Shown here in pieces: positions 7,264 to 15,907 of a stretch of 64,000 bases of DNA (the stretch's first letter is position 1; every line of letters starts with the position of its first letter). The translations under genes were made by a program, and so were the position numbers. The notes under the pieces are model-generated. The model was not told the origin of the DNA. It worked only from the letters and a program-made list of their open reading frames with translations, and ran no database searches. The DNA is taken from assembly GCF_012927305.1 (NCBI RefSeq), contig NZ_JABBGH010000002.1:124001-188000 (forward strand), given 5' to 3'. The stretch comes from Hymenobacter polaris (GTDB lineage: Bacteria; Bacteroidota; Bacteroidia; Cytophagales; Hymenobacteraceae).

Positions 7264-10029
7264 CTAGGCCCCCGCCAGGCCCTTCAGCTCCTGAAGCTTC
7301 AGCAGCGCCTCGATGGGCGTTAGCGTGTTAATATCTAGTGTGTTGAGTAGCTCGCGCAGCTGTTCTAGCCTAGGGTCGCTGGGCTCAAACATGCTGAGCT
7401 GCAGGGTGGGCCGGGTGGCCATGGCAGTAGTGGCGCGCGGCCGCGGCTGGGCCCTAGGCGCCTCGTCGAGGCCCGCCAACACCTCATCAAACTCGGTGGG
7501 GGCGGCGGGGTCCACGGCTTCGGGCAGGCCGGCGCCGGCGCGCTCCTGCTCCAGGTGGTGCATAATCTCGTTGGCCCGCAGCACCACCGCCGGCGGCATC
7601 CCAGCCATGCGCGCCACGTGGATGCCGAACGAGTGCTCGGAGCCGCCCGGCCGCAGCTTGCGCAAAAACAGCACCCGGCCATCGGCCTCCTGCACGGCCA
7701 CGTGGTAGTTGCGCACCCTAGGGCAGTCGTCGGCCAGCTGGTTCAACTCGTGGTAGTGGGTGGCAAACAGCGTTTTGGCCCGCGCGCGCGGGTTGTTGTG
7801 CAGGTGCTCCACAATGGCCCAGGCAATGCTGATGCCGTCGTAGGTGCTGGTGCCGCGCCCGATTTCGTCCATCAGCACCAGGCTGCGGGTTGAGAGGTTG
7901 TTGAGGATGCTGGCCGTTTCGGTCATCTCCACCATGAAGGTGCTCTCGCCCTTACTCAGGTTGTCGCTGGCCCCCACGCGGGTGAAAATCTTGTCGATAA
8001 TGCCCACCTCAGCCGCGTCGGCCGGCACGAACGAGCCAATCTGGGCCAGCAGCACAATGAGCGCCGTTTGGCGCAGCAGCGCCGACTTGCCGGCCATGTT
8101 CGGGCCCGTTATCACCACTATCTGCTGGTCGTCCTGGCTGAGGCACAAGTCGTTGGGAATGTAGCTTTCGCCGGGTGGCAGCTGGCGCTCAATCACGGGG
8201 TGGCGCCCGCCCTTAATGTCGAGCGTGGGCCCGTCGTTCACCACCGGCTGCACGTAGCGGTGCTGCCGGGCCGTGGCCGCAAACGACCCGAGGCAGTCGA
8301 GCACGCCCACGGCGCGGGCGTTCTGCTGCACCTGGCTCACGTAGTCGGCCGCCGCCAGCACTACCTCTTGGTAGAGGCGCGCCTCAATCCCGCCCAGCTT
8401 CTCCTCGGCGGTTAGGATTTTCTCCTCGTAGGTTTTCAGCTCCTCCGTCACGTAGCGCTCGGCGTTCACCAGCGTCTGCTTGCGAATCCACTCGGTGGGC
8501 ACCTTGTGCTTGTGGGCGTTCGACACCTCCAGATAATAGCCAAACACCTTGTTGTAAGCCACTTTCAGCGACGAGATGCCCGTGGCGGCCTGCTCGCGCT
8601 GCTGCAGCTGCACCAGGTAGTCCTTGCCCGAGTAGGCCAGGCCGCGCAGCTCGTCCAGCTCGGCATCCACGCCTTCCTGAATGACGTGGCCCTGGTTGAC
8701 GAGCAGCGGCGCGTCGGGCCGAATCTTGCTGGTGATTTCCTGGCGCAGCGAGGCGCAGGCGTGCAGCTGGTCGGCTAGCTTTTCGAGGGCCCGCACGCCC
8801 GAGGCGGCCAGCTTTTCGCGCAGCGGCGCAATGCTTTCCAGGGCCCGCGCCAGTTGCAGCAGCTCCCTGGGGTTCACGCGGCGCACCGCCACCTTCGAGA
8901 TAAGGCGCTCCAGGTCAGCAATGGGGCGCAGGTGGCCCTGCACCGCTTCCAGCAGCTCGGCATTGCTTACTAAGGCCGCTACCGTGTCGAGCCGCCGCTG
9001 AATCTGGCTGGCTTCCTTCAGGGGCAGCACCACCCACTTGCGCAGCAGGCGGGCGCCCATCGGCGTCAGGGTCTGGTCGAGTACGTCGATGAGCGGCACG
9101 CCGCCGGGGTGCTGGGCGTGCACCAGCTCCAGGTTGCGCACCGTGAAGCGGTCGAGCCACACGTACTTATCCTCCTCCAGCCGCCCTAGGCTGGCAATGT
9201 GCTGAATATCCGTGTGCTTGGTTTCGGCCAGGTAGTGCAGAATGCAGCCGGCCGCAATGACGCCCTCCTTCAGGTTATCGACCCCGAAGCCCTTGAGCGA
9301 GGTGGTGCGGAAGTGCCGCGTAAGCGTGTCGTGCGCATAGTCGGCCCCAAATACCCACTCGTCGAGCGCGAAGGTGCAGAAGTCGGGCCCGAAGCTGCCC
9401 TCGAACTCAGTGCGGCTGCGCTTGCAAAACAGCACCTCGGCCGGCCGAAAGTTTTGCAGCAGCTTGCCCAGGTAGTCGAGCGTGCCCTGCGCCACCAAAA
9501 ACTCGCCGGTGCTGATGTCAAGAAACGACACGCCCGCTTCCTGCTTGCCAAAGTGCACGGCCGCCAGGTAGTTGTTCTGGCGGCGCTCCAGCGTGTGGTC
9601 GTGCATACTCACGCCGGGCGTCACCAGCTCGGTGATGCCCCTCTTTACCAGGCCCTTGGCTTGCTTAGGGTCTTCGAGTTGGTCGCAGATGGCTACGCGC
9701 TGGCCGGCGCGCACCAGCTTGGGCAGGTAGTTATCCAGCGCGTGGTGCGGGAAGCCCGCCAGCGCTACTTCGCTCACCGTGCCCGCCCCGCGCTTGGTCA
9801 GGGTAATGTCCAGGATGCGGGCCGCCGTCACGGCATCCTCGCCGAAGGTTTCGTAAAAATCGCCCACCCGAAACAGCAGTACCGCCCCTGGGTGCTGCTG
9901 CTTCAGCTGGTAATACTGGCGCATCAGGGGCGTGTCGGCCACCGGCGCGGCCGCAAAGTGGTCGGGCCCGAGCTGCTTGATGGCAAACTTCTTGGCGGGC
10001 GCGTCGGAAACAGAGGAAGGAGCAGACAC
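7264..10029 (-). CDS. mutS: DNA mismatch repair protein MutS
   Basis: Recognises mispairs and recruits MutL. The N-terminal mismatch-binding motif GDFYETFGEDA (Phe-x-Glu) is present, followed by connector, core and clamp domains. The ATPase shows Walker A GPNMAGKS (about residues 642-649 from the GTG start), Walker B LVLMDEIGRGTSTYDG and the FATHYHEL motif. The C-terminal tail ends in the MutS dimerisation-type segment LREL..LDINTLTPIEALLKL. I prefer a GTG start at 10029 (MSAPSSVSDAPAKK); an ATG at 10068 adds 13 poorly conserved residues. Length is about 920 residues, slightly above average. Its TAG stop lies inside CCTAGG. The gene appears monocistronic. Confidence 0.97.
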   Translation of the reverse strand: MSAPSSVSDAPAKKFAIKQLGPDHFAAAPVADTPLMRQYYQLKQQHPGAVLLFRVGDFYETFGEDAVTAARILDITLTKRGAGTVSEVALAGFPHHALDNYLPKLVRAGQRVAICDQLEDPKQAKGLVKRGITELVTPGVSMHDHTLERRQNNYLAAVHFGKQEAGVSFLDISTGEFLVAQGTLDYLGKLLQNFRPAEVLFCKRSRTEFEGSFGPDFCTFALDEWVFGADYAHDTLTRHFRTTSLKGFGVDNLKEGVIAAGCILHYLAETKHTDIQHIASLGRLEEDKYVWLDRFTVRNLELVHAQHPGGVPLIDVLDQTLTPMGARLLRKWVVLPLKEASQIQRRLDTVAALVSNAELLEAVQGHLRPIADLERLISKVAVRRVNPRELLQLARALESIAPLREKLAASGVRALEKLADQLHACASLRQEITSKIRPDAPLLVNQGHVIQEGVDAELDELRGLAYSGKDYLVQLQQREQAATGISSLKVAYNKVFGYYLEVSNAHKHKVPTEWIRKQTLVNAERYVTEELKTYEEKILTAEEKLGGIEARLYQEVVLAAADYVSQVQQNARAVGVLDCLGSFAATARQHRYVQPVVNDGPTLDIKGGRHPVIERQLPPGESYIPNDLCLSQDDQQIVVITGPNMAGKSALLRQTALIVLLAQIGSFVPADAAEVGIIDKIFTRVGASDNLSKGESTFMVEMTETASILNNLSTRSLVLMDEIGRGTSTYDGISIAWAIVEHLHNNPRARAKTLFATHYHELNQLADDCPRVRNYHVAVQEADGRVLFLRKLRPGGSEHSFGIHVARMAGMPPAVVLRANEIMHHLEQERAGAGLPEAVDPAAPTEFDEVLAGLDEAPRAQPRPRATTAMATRPTLQLSMFEPSDPRLEQLRELLNTLDINTLTPIEALLKLQELKGLAGA

Positions 10030-10174
10030 TGAGGGCGGGAGCGGAGGGGCCGGCCGGCAGCCGGGCACAAAAGAAATGGGCGCCGCCGAGCTACCGGGCG
10101 GCCCTGCAAAACTCCAAATTACGCCGGAAAATTCGGCCGCCGGGGCCGGCTGGCCCTGCCGGGCGCCCGCGGCC

Positions 10175-11035
10175 CTAGGCCCCGGCCGGTTGCAGCCGCT
10201 CGGCCAGGAAGTCGCGCATGGTCTGGGGGCGGCGGCCCAGTAGCTGCCCTAGGGTCGGGTCGGTGGCCGCAAACACCCCGGCCCGCATATCGCGGTACGA
10301 CTTGAGTAGCAGCTCCACGAACTGGCCCGGCATTCCCTGCGCCAGCTTGTCGCGGCGCCACTGCTCGTCCGTCACCACCACCCGCCTGACCTCCCGCCCC
10401 AGCAGCTCGGACGCCATGGCGGCCACCTCGGCCAGCGTGACGGATTCCGAAGCCACCAGCGGCGGGGTGGGGCCGTCGAAGTGGCCCGCGCCGGCCAGCA
10501 CGGCCGCGTCGGCAGCGGCCAGGTCGGCGCGCGTAGTCCAGCTTACGGGCCCGTCTTCGGGAGCCACAATCTCGCCGGTTTCCAATCCGCGCCCGAGGTG
10601 GGAGAGGGCGCTTTCGGCGTAGTAGCCGTTGCGCAACGAGGTATAAGGCACGCCCAGCCCGGCCATAAACTGCTCGATGGCGTAGTGGTCGCTGAAGGGC
10701 GAGTCGGGGTGGGTGCCCATGTGGCTGGTATACAGCACCCGGCGGGCCCCCGCCGCCTGGGCGGCCCGTAGCGCGTTCTCACTCAGTTGCCGGCCTTCCT
10801 CGCCCAGCTTGTCGGGCGATACCACCAGCACCTGCTCGGCGCCTGCAAACGCCGCAGCCAGGCTGGCTGGGTCGGCAAAGTCGCCCTGCCGCACCTGCAC
10901 ACCCCGCGCCGCCAAGTCGCTGAGCTTCTGCGGGTCGCGGGCGCTAGCTATCAGTTGGTTGGCGGGTGCGCGCCGCAGCAATTCCTCCAATACGCCCCGG
11001 CCGAGGTGGCCACTGGCTCCGGTTACAACTAGCAT
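10175..11035 (-). CDS. NAD(P)H-binding SDR/NmrA-like oxidoreductase (QorB-like)
   Basis: A 286-residue atypical SDR. It starts MLVVTGASGHLGRGVLEELL, a Rossmann GxxGxxG nucleotide-binding loop, followed by VVSPDKL and a YTSHMGTHPDSPFSDHY segment. It ends with LGQLLGRRPQTMRDFL, typical of the NmrA-like NAD(P)H:quinone oxidoreductase 2 (YtfG/QorB) group. It is divergent from a TetR regulator with a perfect palindrome between them, the usual layout for a self-regulated stress or detoxification oxidoreductase. The quinone substrate is inferred from family only. The stop codon lies within CCTAGG. Confidence 0.85.
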   Translation of the reverse strand: MLVVTGASGHLGRGVLEELLRRAPANQLIASARDPQKLSDLAARGVQVRQGDFADPASLAAAFAGAEQVLVVSPDKLGEEGRQLSENALRAAQAAGARRVLYTSHMGTHPDSPFSDHYAIEQFMAGLGVPYTSLRNGYYAESALSHLGRGLETGEIVAPEDGPVSWTTRADLAAADAAVLAGAGHFDGPTPPLVASESVTLAEVAAMASELLGREVRRVVVTDEQWRRDKLAQGMPGQFVELLLKSYRDMRAGVFAATDPTLGQLLGRRPQTMRDFLAERLQPAGA

Positions 11036-11111
11036 GGTCTTTTTGGTTTTCTAAGATAGAAAAAGCGGGCTTAGGAGGCAGCGATACTGCTGTGTCGCCA
11101 GCCGCAAATGT

Positions 11112-11138
11112 AAGTATACTATACGGTATAGTATACTT
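11112..11138. promoter_or_regulatory. TetR-type operator (perfect 13-1-13 palindrome)
   Basis: AAGTATACTATAC, one central G, then the exact reverse complement. It sits between the divergent SDR gene (start 11035) and the TetR gene (start 11183), so one bound repressor could control both promoters. Confidence 0.85.
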
Positions 11139-11182
11139 TCTAGTTGACGCACTTGTTTTTTACGCTGCATTTTTGCGAGTCC

Positions 11183-11812
11183 ATGAGCAAGCTACCAGCC
11201 AGGCGCGGTGCCGAATTGCGCAACCAGATATTGGTTGCGGCCAAAAACGCCTTCTTGGCAGCCGGCTTCGAGCGCACCTCCATGGACCATGTCGCAACCC
11301 AGGCGGGGACCACCAAGCGCACGCTCTACGCCCATTTCGGGCGCAAGGAAGACTTATTTCTGGCCGTATTCGAGCTGGTGCTGGGCTTGCAGCTGCACCA
11401 CCTGGGCCAGCCCGCCGACTACGCCCCCGACCCCCCGGCCGCCCTTACGCAGTTTTGCATGCGCTTTCTCGAAACCATCCTCTCCAGCCGGCCGCTGAGT
11501 TTGTTTCAACTGGCCATCGCCGAAACCAGCCGGTTTCCGCAAGGCGGTACCGTGCGCCTGCACGAGGCGCTGCTGGAAAGCGTAGAAGCGCGGATAACGC
11601 AGTTCCTAACTGCGCTCGGCCAGCCGGCGCCGGCTGCCCGCGCCACTCAGCTGCTGGCGCAGCTGCTGTATCCTCGCTTCACGCGGGCGCTCTTCGGAGC
11701 GGCCGAGCCCGCCGCCACGCACTCCGACGACTTGGGCGACACGCCAGCCGTAGACCCGGAATCGGTACGCCGCCTGGTAGCCGCCGCCCTAGCCGACGCG
11801 GCCGCCCCCTAG
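11183..11812 (+). CDS. TetR/AcrR family transcriptional repressor
   Basis: A 209-residue protein starting MSKLPARRGAELRNQIL at ATG 11183. The N-terminal helix-turn-helix reads FLAAGFERTSMDHVATQAGTTKRTLYAHFGRKEDLF, a textbook TetR domain. The C-terminal ligand-binding half is helical with an AefR-like character (QLAIAETSRFPQ). It probably represses the divergent oxidoreductase and itself through the palindrome at 11112-11138. The inducer is unknown. The TAG stop is embedded in CCTAGG. Confidence 0.92.
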   Translation: MSKLPARRGAELRNQILVAAKNAFLAAGFERTSMDHVATQAGTTKRTLYAHFGRKEDLFLAVFELVLGLQLHHLGQPADYAPDPPAALTQFCMRFLETILSSRPLSLFQLAIAETSRFPQGGTVRLHEALLESVEARITQFLTALGQPAPAARATQLLAQLLYPRFTRALFGAAEPAATHSDDLGDTPAVDPESVRRLVAAALADAAAP

Positions 11813-11889
11813 GGCCCTGCCGGGCAGCTAGCTCGGGGCTGGCCGCCGGGCCGCGCCCGCCTTCCCGTTCCGTTATTTCGTGTCATTCT

Positions 11890-12423
11890 ATGCGCAAGCT
11901 CACCATGCCGGAGTTGAACCGGCTGCCCCTCGCCGATTTTCAGCAAACCCCCAAAAGCCCCGTGGTGCTGGTGCTCGACAATGTGCGCTCGCTGCACAAC
12001 GTGGGCGCCGTGTTTCGCACCGCCGACGCGTTTGCCCTCGAAAAGCTCTACCTCTGCGGCGTGACGGGCCGGCCGCCCCACCGCGAAATCACTAAAACGG
12101 CCCTGGGTAGCACCGAGTCAGTGGCCTGGGAGCACGCCCCTACCACCCTAGGGGCCGCCCGGCAGCTAAAGGCCGCGGGCTACCAGCTGGTGGCCGTGGA
12201 GCAAACGACGGCTTCGGTGCCGCTGCCCCAGTTTCGGCCGGCCCCAGGGCAGCCGCTGGCGCTGGTGCTGGGCAATGAGGTATTTGGCGTGGACGATGAG
12301 GTGCTGGCGCTGTGCGACGCGGCCGTGGAAATTCCGCAGCTCGGTACCAAGCACTCGCTCAACGTGAGCGTGGCGGCCGGCGTGGTGCTCTGGGATGTGC
12401 TGAGCAAGCTGGGCGTATTTTAA
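11890..12423 (+). CDS. SpoU/TrmH-family RNA 2'-O-methyltransferase
   Basis: A 177-residue SPOUT methyltransferase starting at ATG 11890. All three family motifs are visible: motif 1 NVRSLHNVGAVFRTADAF, motif 2 LVLGNEVFGVDDEVL and motif 3 IPQLGTKHSLNVSVAAGVVLW, which together form the SAM-binding trefoil knot. There is no N-terminal substrate-recognition extension, so it is a minimal TrmH/TrmL-like enzyme acting on tRNA or rRNA ribose. The exact target cannot be told from sequence. A much longer open frame reaching back to 10966 is an artefact of the high G+C. Confidence 0.9.
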   Translation: MRKLTMPELNRLPLADFQQTPKSPVVLVLDNVRSLHNVGAVFRTADAFALEKLYLCGVTGRPPHREITKTALGSTESVAWEHAPTTLGAARQLKAAGYQLVAVEQTTASVPLPQFRPAPGQPLALVLGNEVFGVDDEVLALCDAAVEIPQLGTKHSLNVSVAAGVVLWDVLSKLGVF

Positions 12424-12552
12424 ACGGTGAAAAATTAGGGAGAAAATAATTGCCGCCCAGCCCCTGGGAAGGCCGGCTTCTTATGGACGGGCTAATTACC
12501 TTTGGTGATGGCTGATTTTCAGCCATCATTTATCCTCTGCTGCTTCCTTTCT

Positions 12553-15360
12553 ATGAGCAATAAGTTTACTCGTTCAGGCTATTGGTTGCTGGCGGTGGCG
12601 GCTGCGCTAGTGGCCCCCGGCCGCGCCCTGGCGCAGCAGCCTAAGCCTGTGGCGCCGGGTGCGCTGGCCACTTTTGCCACCAGGGCCCAGGCGCAGGGCC
12701 TCACGGCCGCCGACGTGAGCAACTCCCTGGTAACGGATAGCTATACCGATGCCAATGGCCTAACCCATACGTACTTGCAGCAGCGGGTGAATGGCCTAGT
12801 GGTGTTCAACGCCACCGGCGCCGTGCACACCAATGCCGCGGGCAAGGTGGTGCTCACTACCCAAGCCTTTGTGGCGGGCGCCGCCGCCAAAGCGGCGCCT
12901 CCCGCGCCGGCCCTCTCGCCCGAGCAGGCCGTGGTAGCCACCAGCGTGGCCCTGGGCCTGCCCCGCCCCGTGGGCCTGCGCACGCTGGTAGATGCCCGCG
13001 TGGCCGACGGCCTCACCTTCAACAACGGCGGCATTTCGGCAGAGAATATTCCGGTGCAGCTTCTGTACGAGGCCGTGGATGGGCAGCTGGTGCTGGTGTG
13101 GTCGGTCGCCATCGCTACCCTCGACGAGCAGCACTACTGGAACGCCCACGTAGATGCCCAAACGGGCCGCCTGGTCAGCAAGACCGACTACGTGGTGAGC
13201 GAGGCCACCACCTTTCGGCAGCACACCACCGCGGCGGTAGCGCGGCAGCAGCGCGCGCTGGCCTACAACCTGGCCGCCCTGCCTGCCCCGGCGCCCGCCC
13301 CCCTAGGGGTGACGGCGGCCAGAAGCCTGACTGTGGTGCCCGTGCCCTACGAAAACCCCGCGGTGCACCCCCGCGAGGTGGTGCCGCTGAGCGTGGCCAA
13401 CCCCCTGTACTCGCCCTACGGCTGGCAAGTGGCCGAAGGCAAGGCGCCCAGCGGCTTTTTTGCCGATAGCTACTCGCTGCTGAGCAGCGGCAAGTACCTG
13501 ACGCGCGGCAACAACGTGGCCGCCTACGACGATTATGGCAACACGGCCTCCACGTCGCCGAACCTGGCTAGCCCAACCAGCTCGCCCGATGGCACGAGTG
13601 CCCTCAACTTCGACTTTCCCTTCGACCAGACCCTAGGGGCACGCAACGCCAATAACCTGGCCGCCGGCATCACCAACCTGTTTTACTGGAGCAACATGCT
13701 CCACGATGTGCTGATGGCGCACGGCTTCGACGAGGCGTCAGGCAATTATCAGTACAAAAACATTACCGGCCAGGGCCTGGGCAACGACTTCCTGCGCGCC
13801 GAGTCGCAGGACGGCAGCGGGCGCAACAACGCCAACTTCCTGCCCACGCCCGATGGAGTTTCGGGCCGGATGCAGATGTACCTGTTCGACAACGTGCCGG
13901 CCAATGCGCTGACCGTGACGGGCGCCAGCGCGGTAGCGGGCACCTACCAGTTTGCAGCGGTAGCCTTCGGGCCCACGCTCACCAAGAAGCCGCTGGCCGG
14001 CAAGCTGGTGCTGGTCAACGACGGCGTATCGGCCGACAATGGCGACCACGGCTGCGCGACGCCCTTCGTAAACGCCAGCGACGTGAGCGGCAACGTGGCC
14101 TTCATTCAGCGCGGCGGCTGCCCGCAGCTCACGGGCCTCAATCCGCGCGCCAACAACCAGTTTGCGCCCAAGGTGAAGCGCGCCCAGGCCAACGGGGCTT
14201 CCGCCGTTATCGTGTTCGACTCGCTGGCTACCACTAACTTGGTTAGCTTCGGCGGAACCGACACGGTGGGCATTCGCATTCCGGCCATTTTCATCAGCGG
14301 AGCCGACGGCTTTAAGCTGCGCGCCGCCATCCGGGCGGGCGCTACCCTCAACGTATCGGCGGCCCTAGGGCCCGACATCGACGGCTCGTTTGACAACGGG
14401 GTGGTGTCGCACGAGTTTGGGCACGGCGTCTCAACCCGCCTGACGGGCGGCCCGGCCAATCCGGGGTGCCTGCCCGGCACTACGGGCAACCAGATAGGGG
14501 GCGAGGGCTGGAGCGACTTCTTTTCCCTCTGGATGACCACCCACGCCGGCGATATCGGCAGCACCCCGCGCTACGTTGCCACCTACGACAACAGCCAGTC
14601 TTTCAGCGTAGGGCCGGGCTTCCGCAACCAGCCCTACACTACCGACATCACCAAGAATACCTATACCTACGCGCAGCTGGGTACGGCCACTGGCAAGTAC
14701 AGCGAAACCCACGACGTGGGCGAGGTATGGTGCACGGTGCTGTGGGACTTGAACTGGCAGTTCATCTACAAGTATGGCTACAACGCCGACTTTTTCAGCG
14801 CCACCGGCGGCAACAACAAGCTGCTGAAGCTGGTGCTGGATGGCTGCAAGCTGCAGGTGTGCAACCCTGGCTTCCTGGATAGCCGCGATGCGCTGCTGCG
14901 CGCCGACACGCTCACCAACGGTGCCGCCAACGCCGACCTCATCTGGGCCGTGTTTGCGCGCCGGGGCATGGGCTACAGCGCCAAGCAGGGCGACAAAAGT
15001 GGCTCGGGCGTGCCCCAGGTAACGGGTATCGTGCAGGCCTTCGACGTGTCGCCCACCGCCAAGGCCATTACCCTGGCCACCCGCAACGGCGTGGTGAGCG
15101 GCAGCGCCCTAGAGGCCTTCCCCAACCCCGCCCAGGACCGCCTCACGGTGCGCACCCAGCTCGGCAGCGCCGCTCCCATGGAAGTGACGCTGCTCAACCT
15201 ACTGGGCCAAGCCGTGCTGCCCGCCGCCACCGTGCCCGCCGCCCAAATGCAGCAGGCCGGCTACGAGCTGCGCACGGGCTCCTTGGCCCCCGGCCTTTAC
15301 GTAGTGCGCGTGCGCACCTCCGGCGGCACCTACACCACCAAGGTGACTATTGAGCGCTAG
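12553..15360 (+). CDS. Secreted M36 (fungalysin-like) metallopeptidase with PA domain and T9SS sorting domain
   Basis: A 935-residue preproenzyme starting MSNKFTRSGYW at ATG 12553 with a signal peptide ending ALAQ. An FTP/propeptide region comes first (about residues 30-230). The zinc motif is His620-Glu-Phe-Gly-His624, followed by GEGWSDFFSLWMTTH, which supplies the third ligand Glu. A protease-associated insert (VAFIQRGGCP, NGASAVIVFDS) precedes the zinc site, as in Bacteroidota M36 enzymes. The C-terminus is a T9SS type A domain (EAFPNPAQDRL, LAPGLYVVRV). It should be secreted to digest external protein. A UUCG-capped terminator follows. Confidence 0.93.
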   Translation: MSNKFTRSGYWLLAVAAALVAPGRALAQQPKPVAPGALATFATRAQAQGLTAADVSNSLVTDSYTDANGLTHTYLQQRVNGLVVFNATGAVHTNAAGKVVLTTQAFVAGAAAKAAPPAPALSPEQAVVATSVALGLPRPVGLRTLVDARVADGLTFNNGGISAENIPVQLLYEAVDGQLVLVWSVAIATLDEQHYWNAHVDAQTGRLVSKTDYVVSEATTFRQHTTAAVARQQRALAYNLAALPAPAPAPLGVTAARSLTVVPVPYENPAVHPREVVPLSVANPLYSPYGWQVAEGKAPSGFFADSYSLLSSGKYLTRGNNVAAYDDYGNTASTSPNLASPTSSPDGTSALNFDFPFDQTLGARNANNLAAGITNLFYWSNMLHDVLMAHGFDEASGNYQYKNITGQGLGNDFLRAESQDGSGRNNANFLPTPDGVSGRMQMYLFDNVPANALTVTGASAVAGTYQFAAVAFGPTLTKKPLAGKLVLVNDGVSADNGDHGCATPFVNASDVSGNVAFIQRGGCPQLTGLNPRANNQFAPKVKRAQANGASAVIVFDSLATTNLVSFGGTDTVGIRIPAIFISGADGFKLRAAIRAGATLNVSAALGPDIDGSFDNGVVSHEFGHGVSTRLTGGPANPGCLPGTTGNQIGGEGWSDFFSLWMTTHAGDIGSTPRYVATYDNSQSFSVGPGFRNQPYTTDITKNTYTYAQLGTATGKYSETHDVGEVWCTVLWDLNWQFIYKYGYNADFFSATGGNNKLLKLVLDGCKLQVCNPGFLDSRDALLRADTLTNGAANADLIWAVFARRGMGYSAKQGDKSGSGVPQVTGIVQAFDVSPTAKAITLATRNGVVSGSALEAFPNPAQDRLTVRTQLGSAAPMEVTLLNLLGQAVLPAATVPAAQMQQAGYELRTGSLAPGLYVVRVRTSGGTYTTKVTIER

Positions 15361-15385
15361 TAGCCCCTAGGGTAGCTGCAAAACT

Positions 15386-15413
15386 AAAAGCCCGGCTTCG
15401 GTCGGGCTTTTTT
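15386..15413 (+). terminator. Intrinsic terminator after the M36 peptidase gene
   Basis: An 11-bp stem (AAAAGCCCGGC) closed by a c(TTCG)g tetraloop and followed by a T-run. It lies between the peptidase stop and the next gene on the same strand. Confidence 0.9.
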
Positions 15414-15432
15414 ACTGACCGTACAGCAAGCT

Positions 15433-15831
15433 ATGTCTTCTTTTTACCCCCGCCCCCCGGCCGCGCTGCTGGCACTAAGGCCCGCCATTGCCGGCCAGCC
15501 GGCTGCCATTCCCACGCCCGCCACCGTGCCCGACTTTCAGCACCAGGTGCTGCGCCCGCTGCTCAAGCTGCAACACGAGGTAGCCGCCGGCCTGCTCGAA
15601 GACTTTGCCCAAGACTACCGCCTGCCCGACCCGGCCGCCAACCCCGCCGAGGCCACCCGCCAGCGCGCCGCCCTGCTGGCTCGCAACGCCCGCCTGCGCG
15701 CCACGCTGGTAGGGATAGTGGTGGGGCTGCTCACTCCCGAAGAGCTAGCATTTTACCGCCCGCATCGCGCCGAGCTAAACCGCCGCCTGCTCGATATGCT
15801 GGCCGTGCGCCTGGGGCTGGCCACGAATTAG
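15433..15831 (+). CDS. Hypothetical protein, 132 aa
   Basis: A soluble, Ala/Leu-rich helical protein with no signal peptide. Its visible features are a Pro-rich N-terminus, then HQVLRPLLKLQHEVAAGLLEDFAQDYRLPDP and a C-terminal FYRPHRAELNRRLLDMLAVRLGL. No family was recognised. The open frame fits normal codon use for this genome and lies just after a terminator, so it is likely its own transcript, ended by the hairpin at 15828-15880. Confidence 0.55.
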   Translation: MSSFYPRPPAALLALRPAIAGQPAAIPTPATVPDFQHQVLRPLLKLQHEVAAGLLEDFAQDYRLPDPAANPAEATRQRAALLARNARLRATLVGIVVGLLTPEELAFYRPHRAELNRRLLDMLAVRLGLATN

Positions 15832-15880
15832 CCGGCAGCCCTAGGCCCCCCAAGCGTAGGGGACCAGCGCTGCCGGCTAA
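15828..15880. terminator. Hairpin between convergent genes
   Basis: Perfect 12-bp arms TTAGCCGGCAGC (15828-15839) and its complement (15869-15880), with a CCTAGG in the loop region. It overlaps the stop codon of the 132-aa gene and faces the end of the curli locus. Confidence 0.6.
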
Positions 15881-15907
15881 CTCGCCGGAACGCGGCTTAA
15901 TTAGCTT

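Noticed and set aside
9199..10032. 277-residue antisense open frame within mutS
   Set aside because: Opposite the MutS mismatch-binding domain; no recognisable motif.
10966..12423. A single 485-residue open frame covering the TetR gene and the SpoU methyltransferase
   Set aside because: The first two thirds overlap the well-supported TetR gene in another frame and have Arg/Pro/Ala-rich nonsense composition. Only the part from 11890 shows family motifs.
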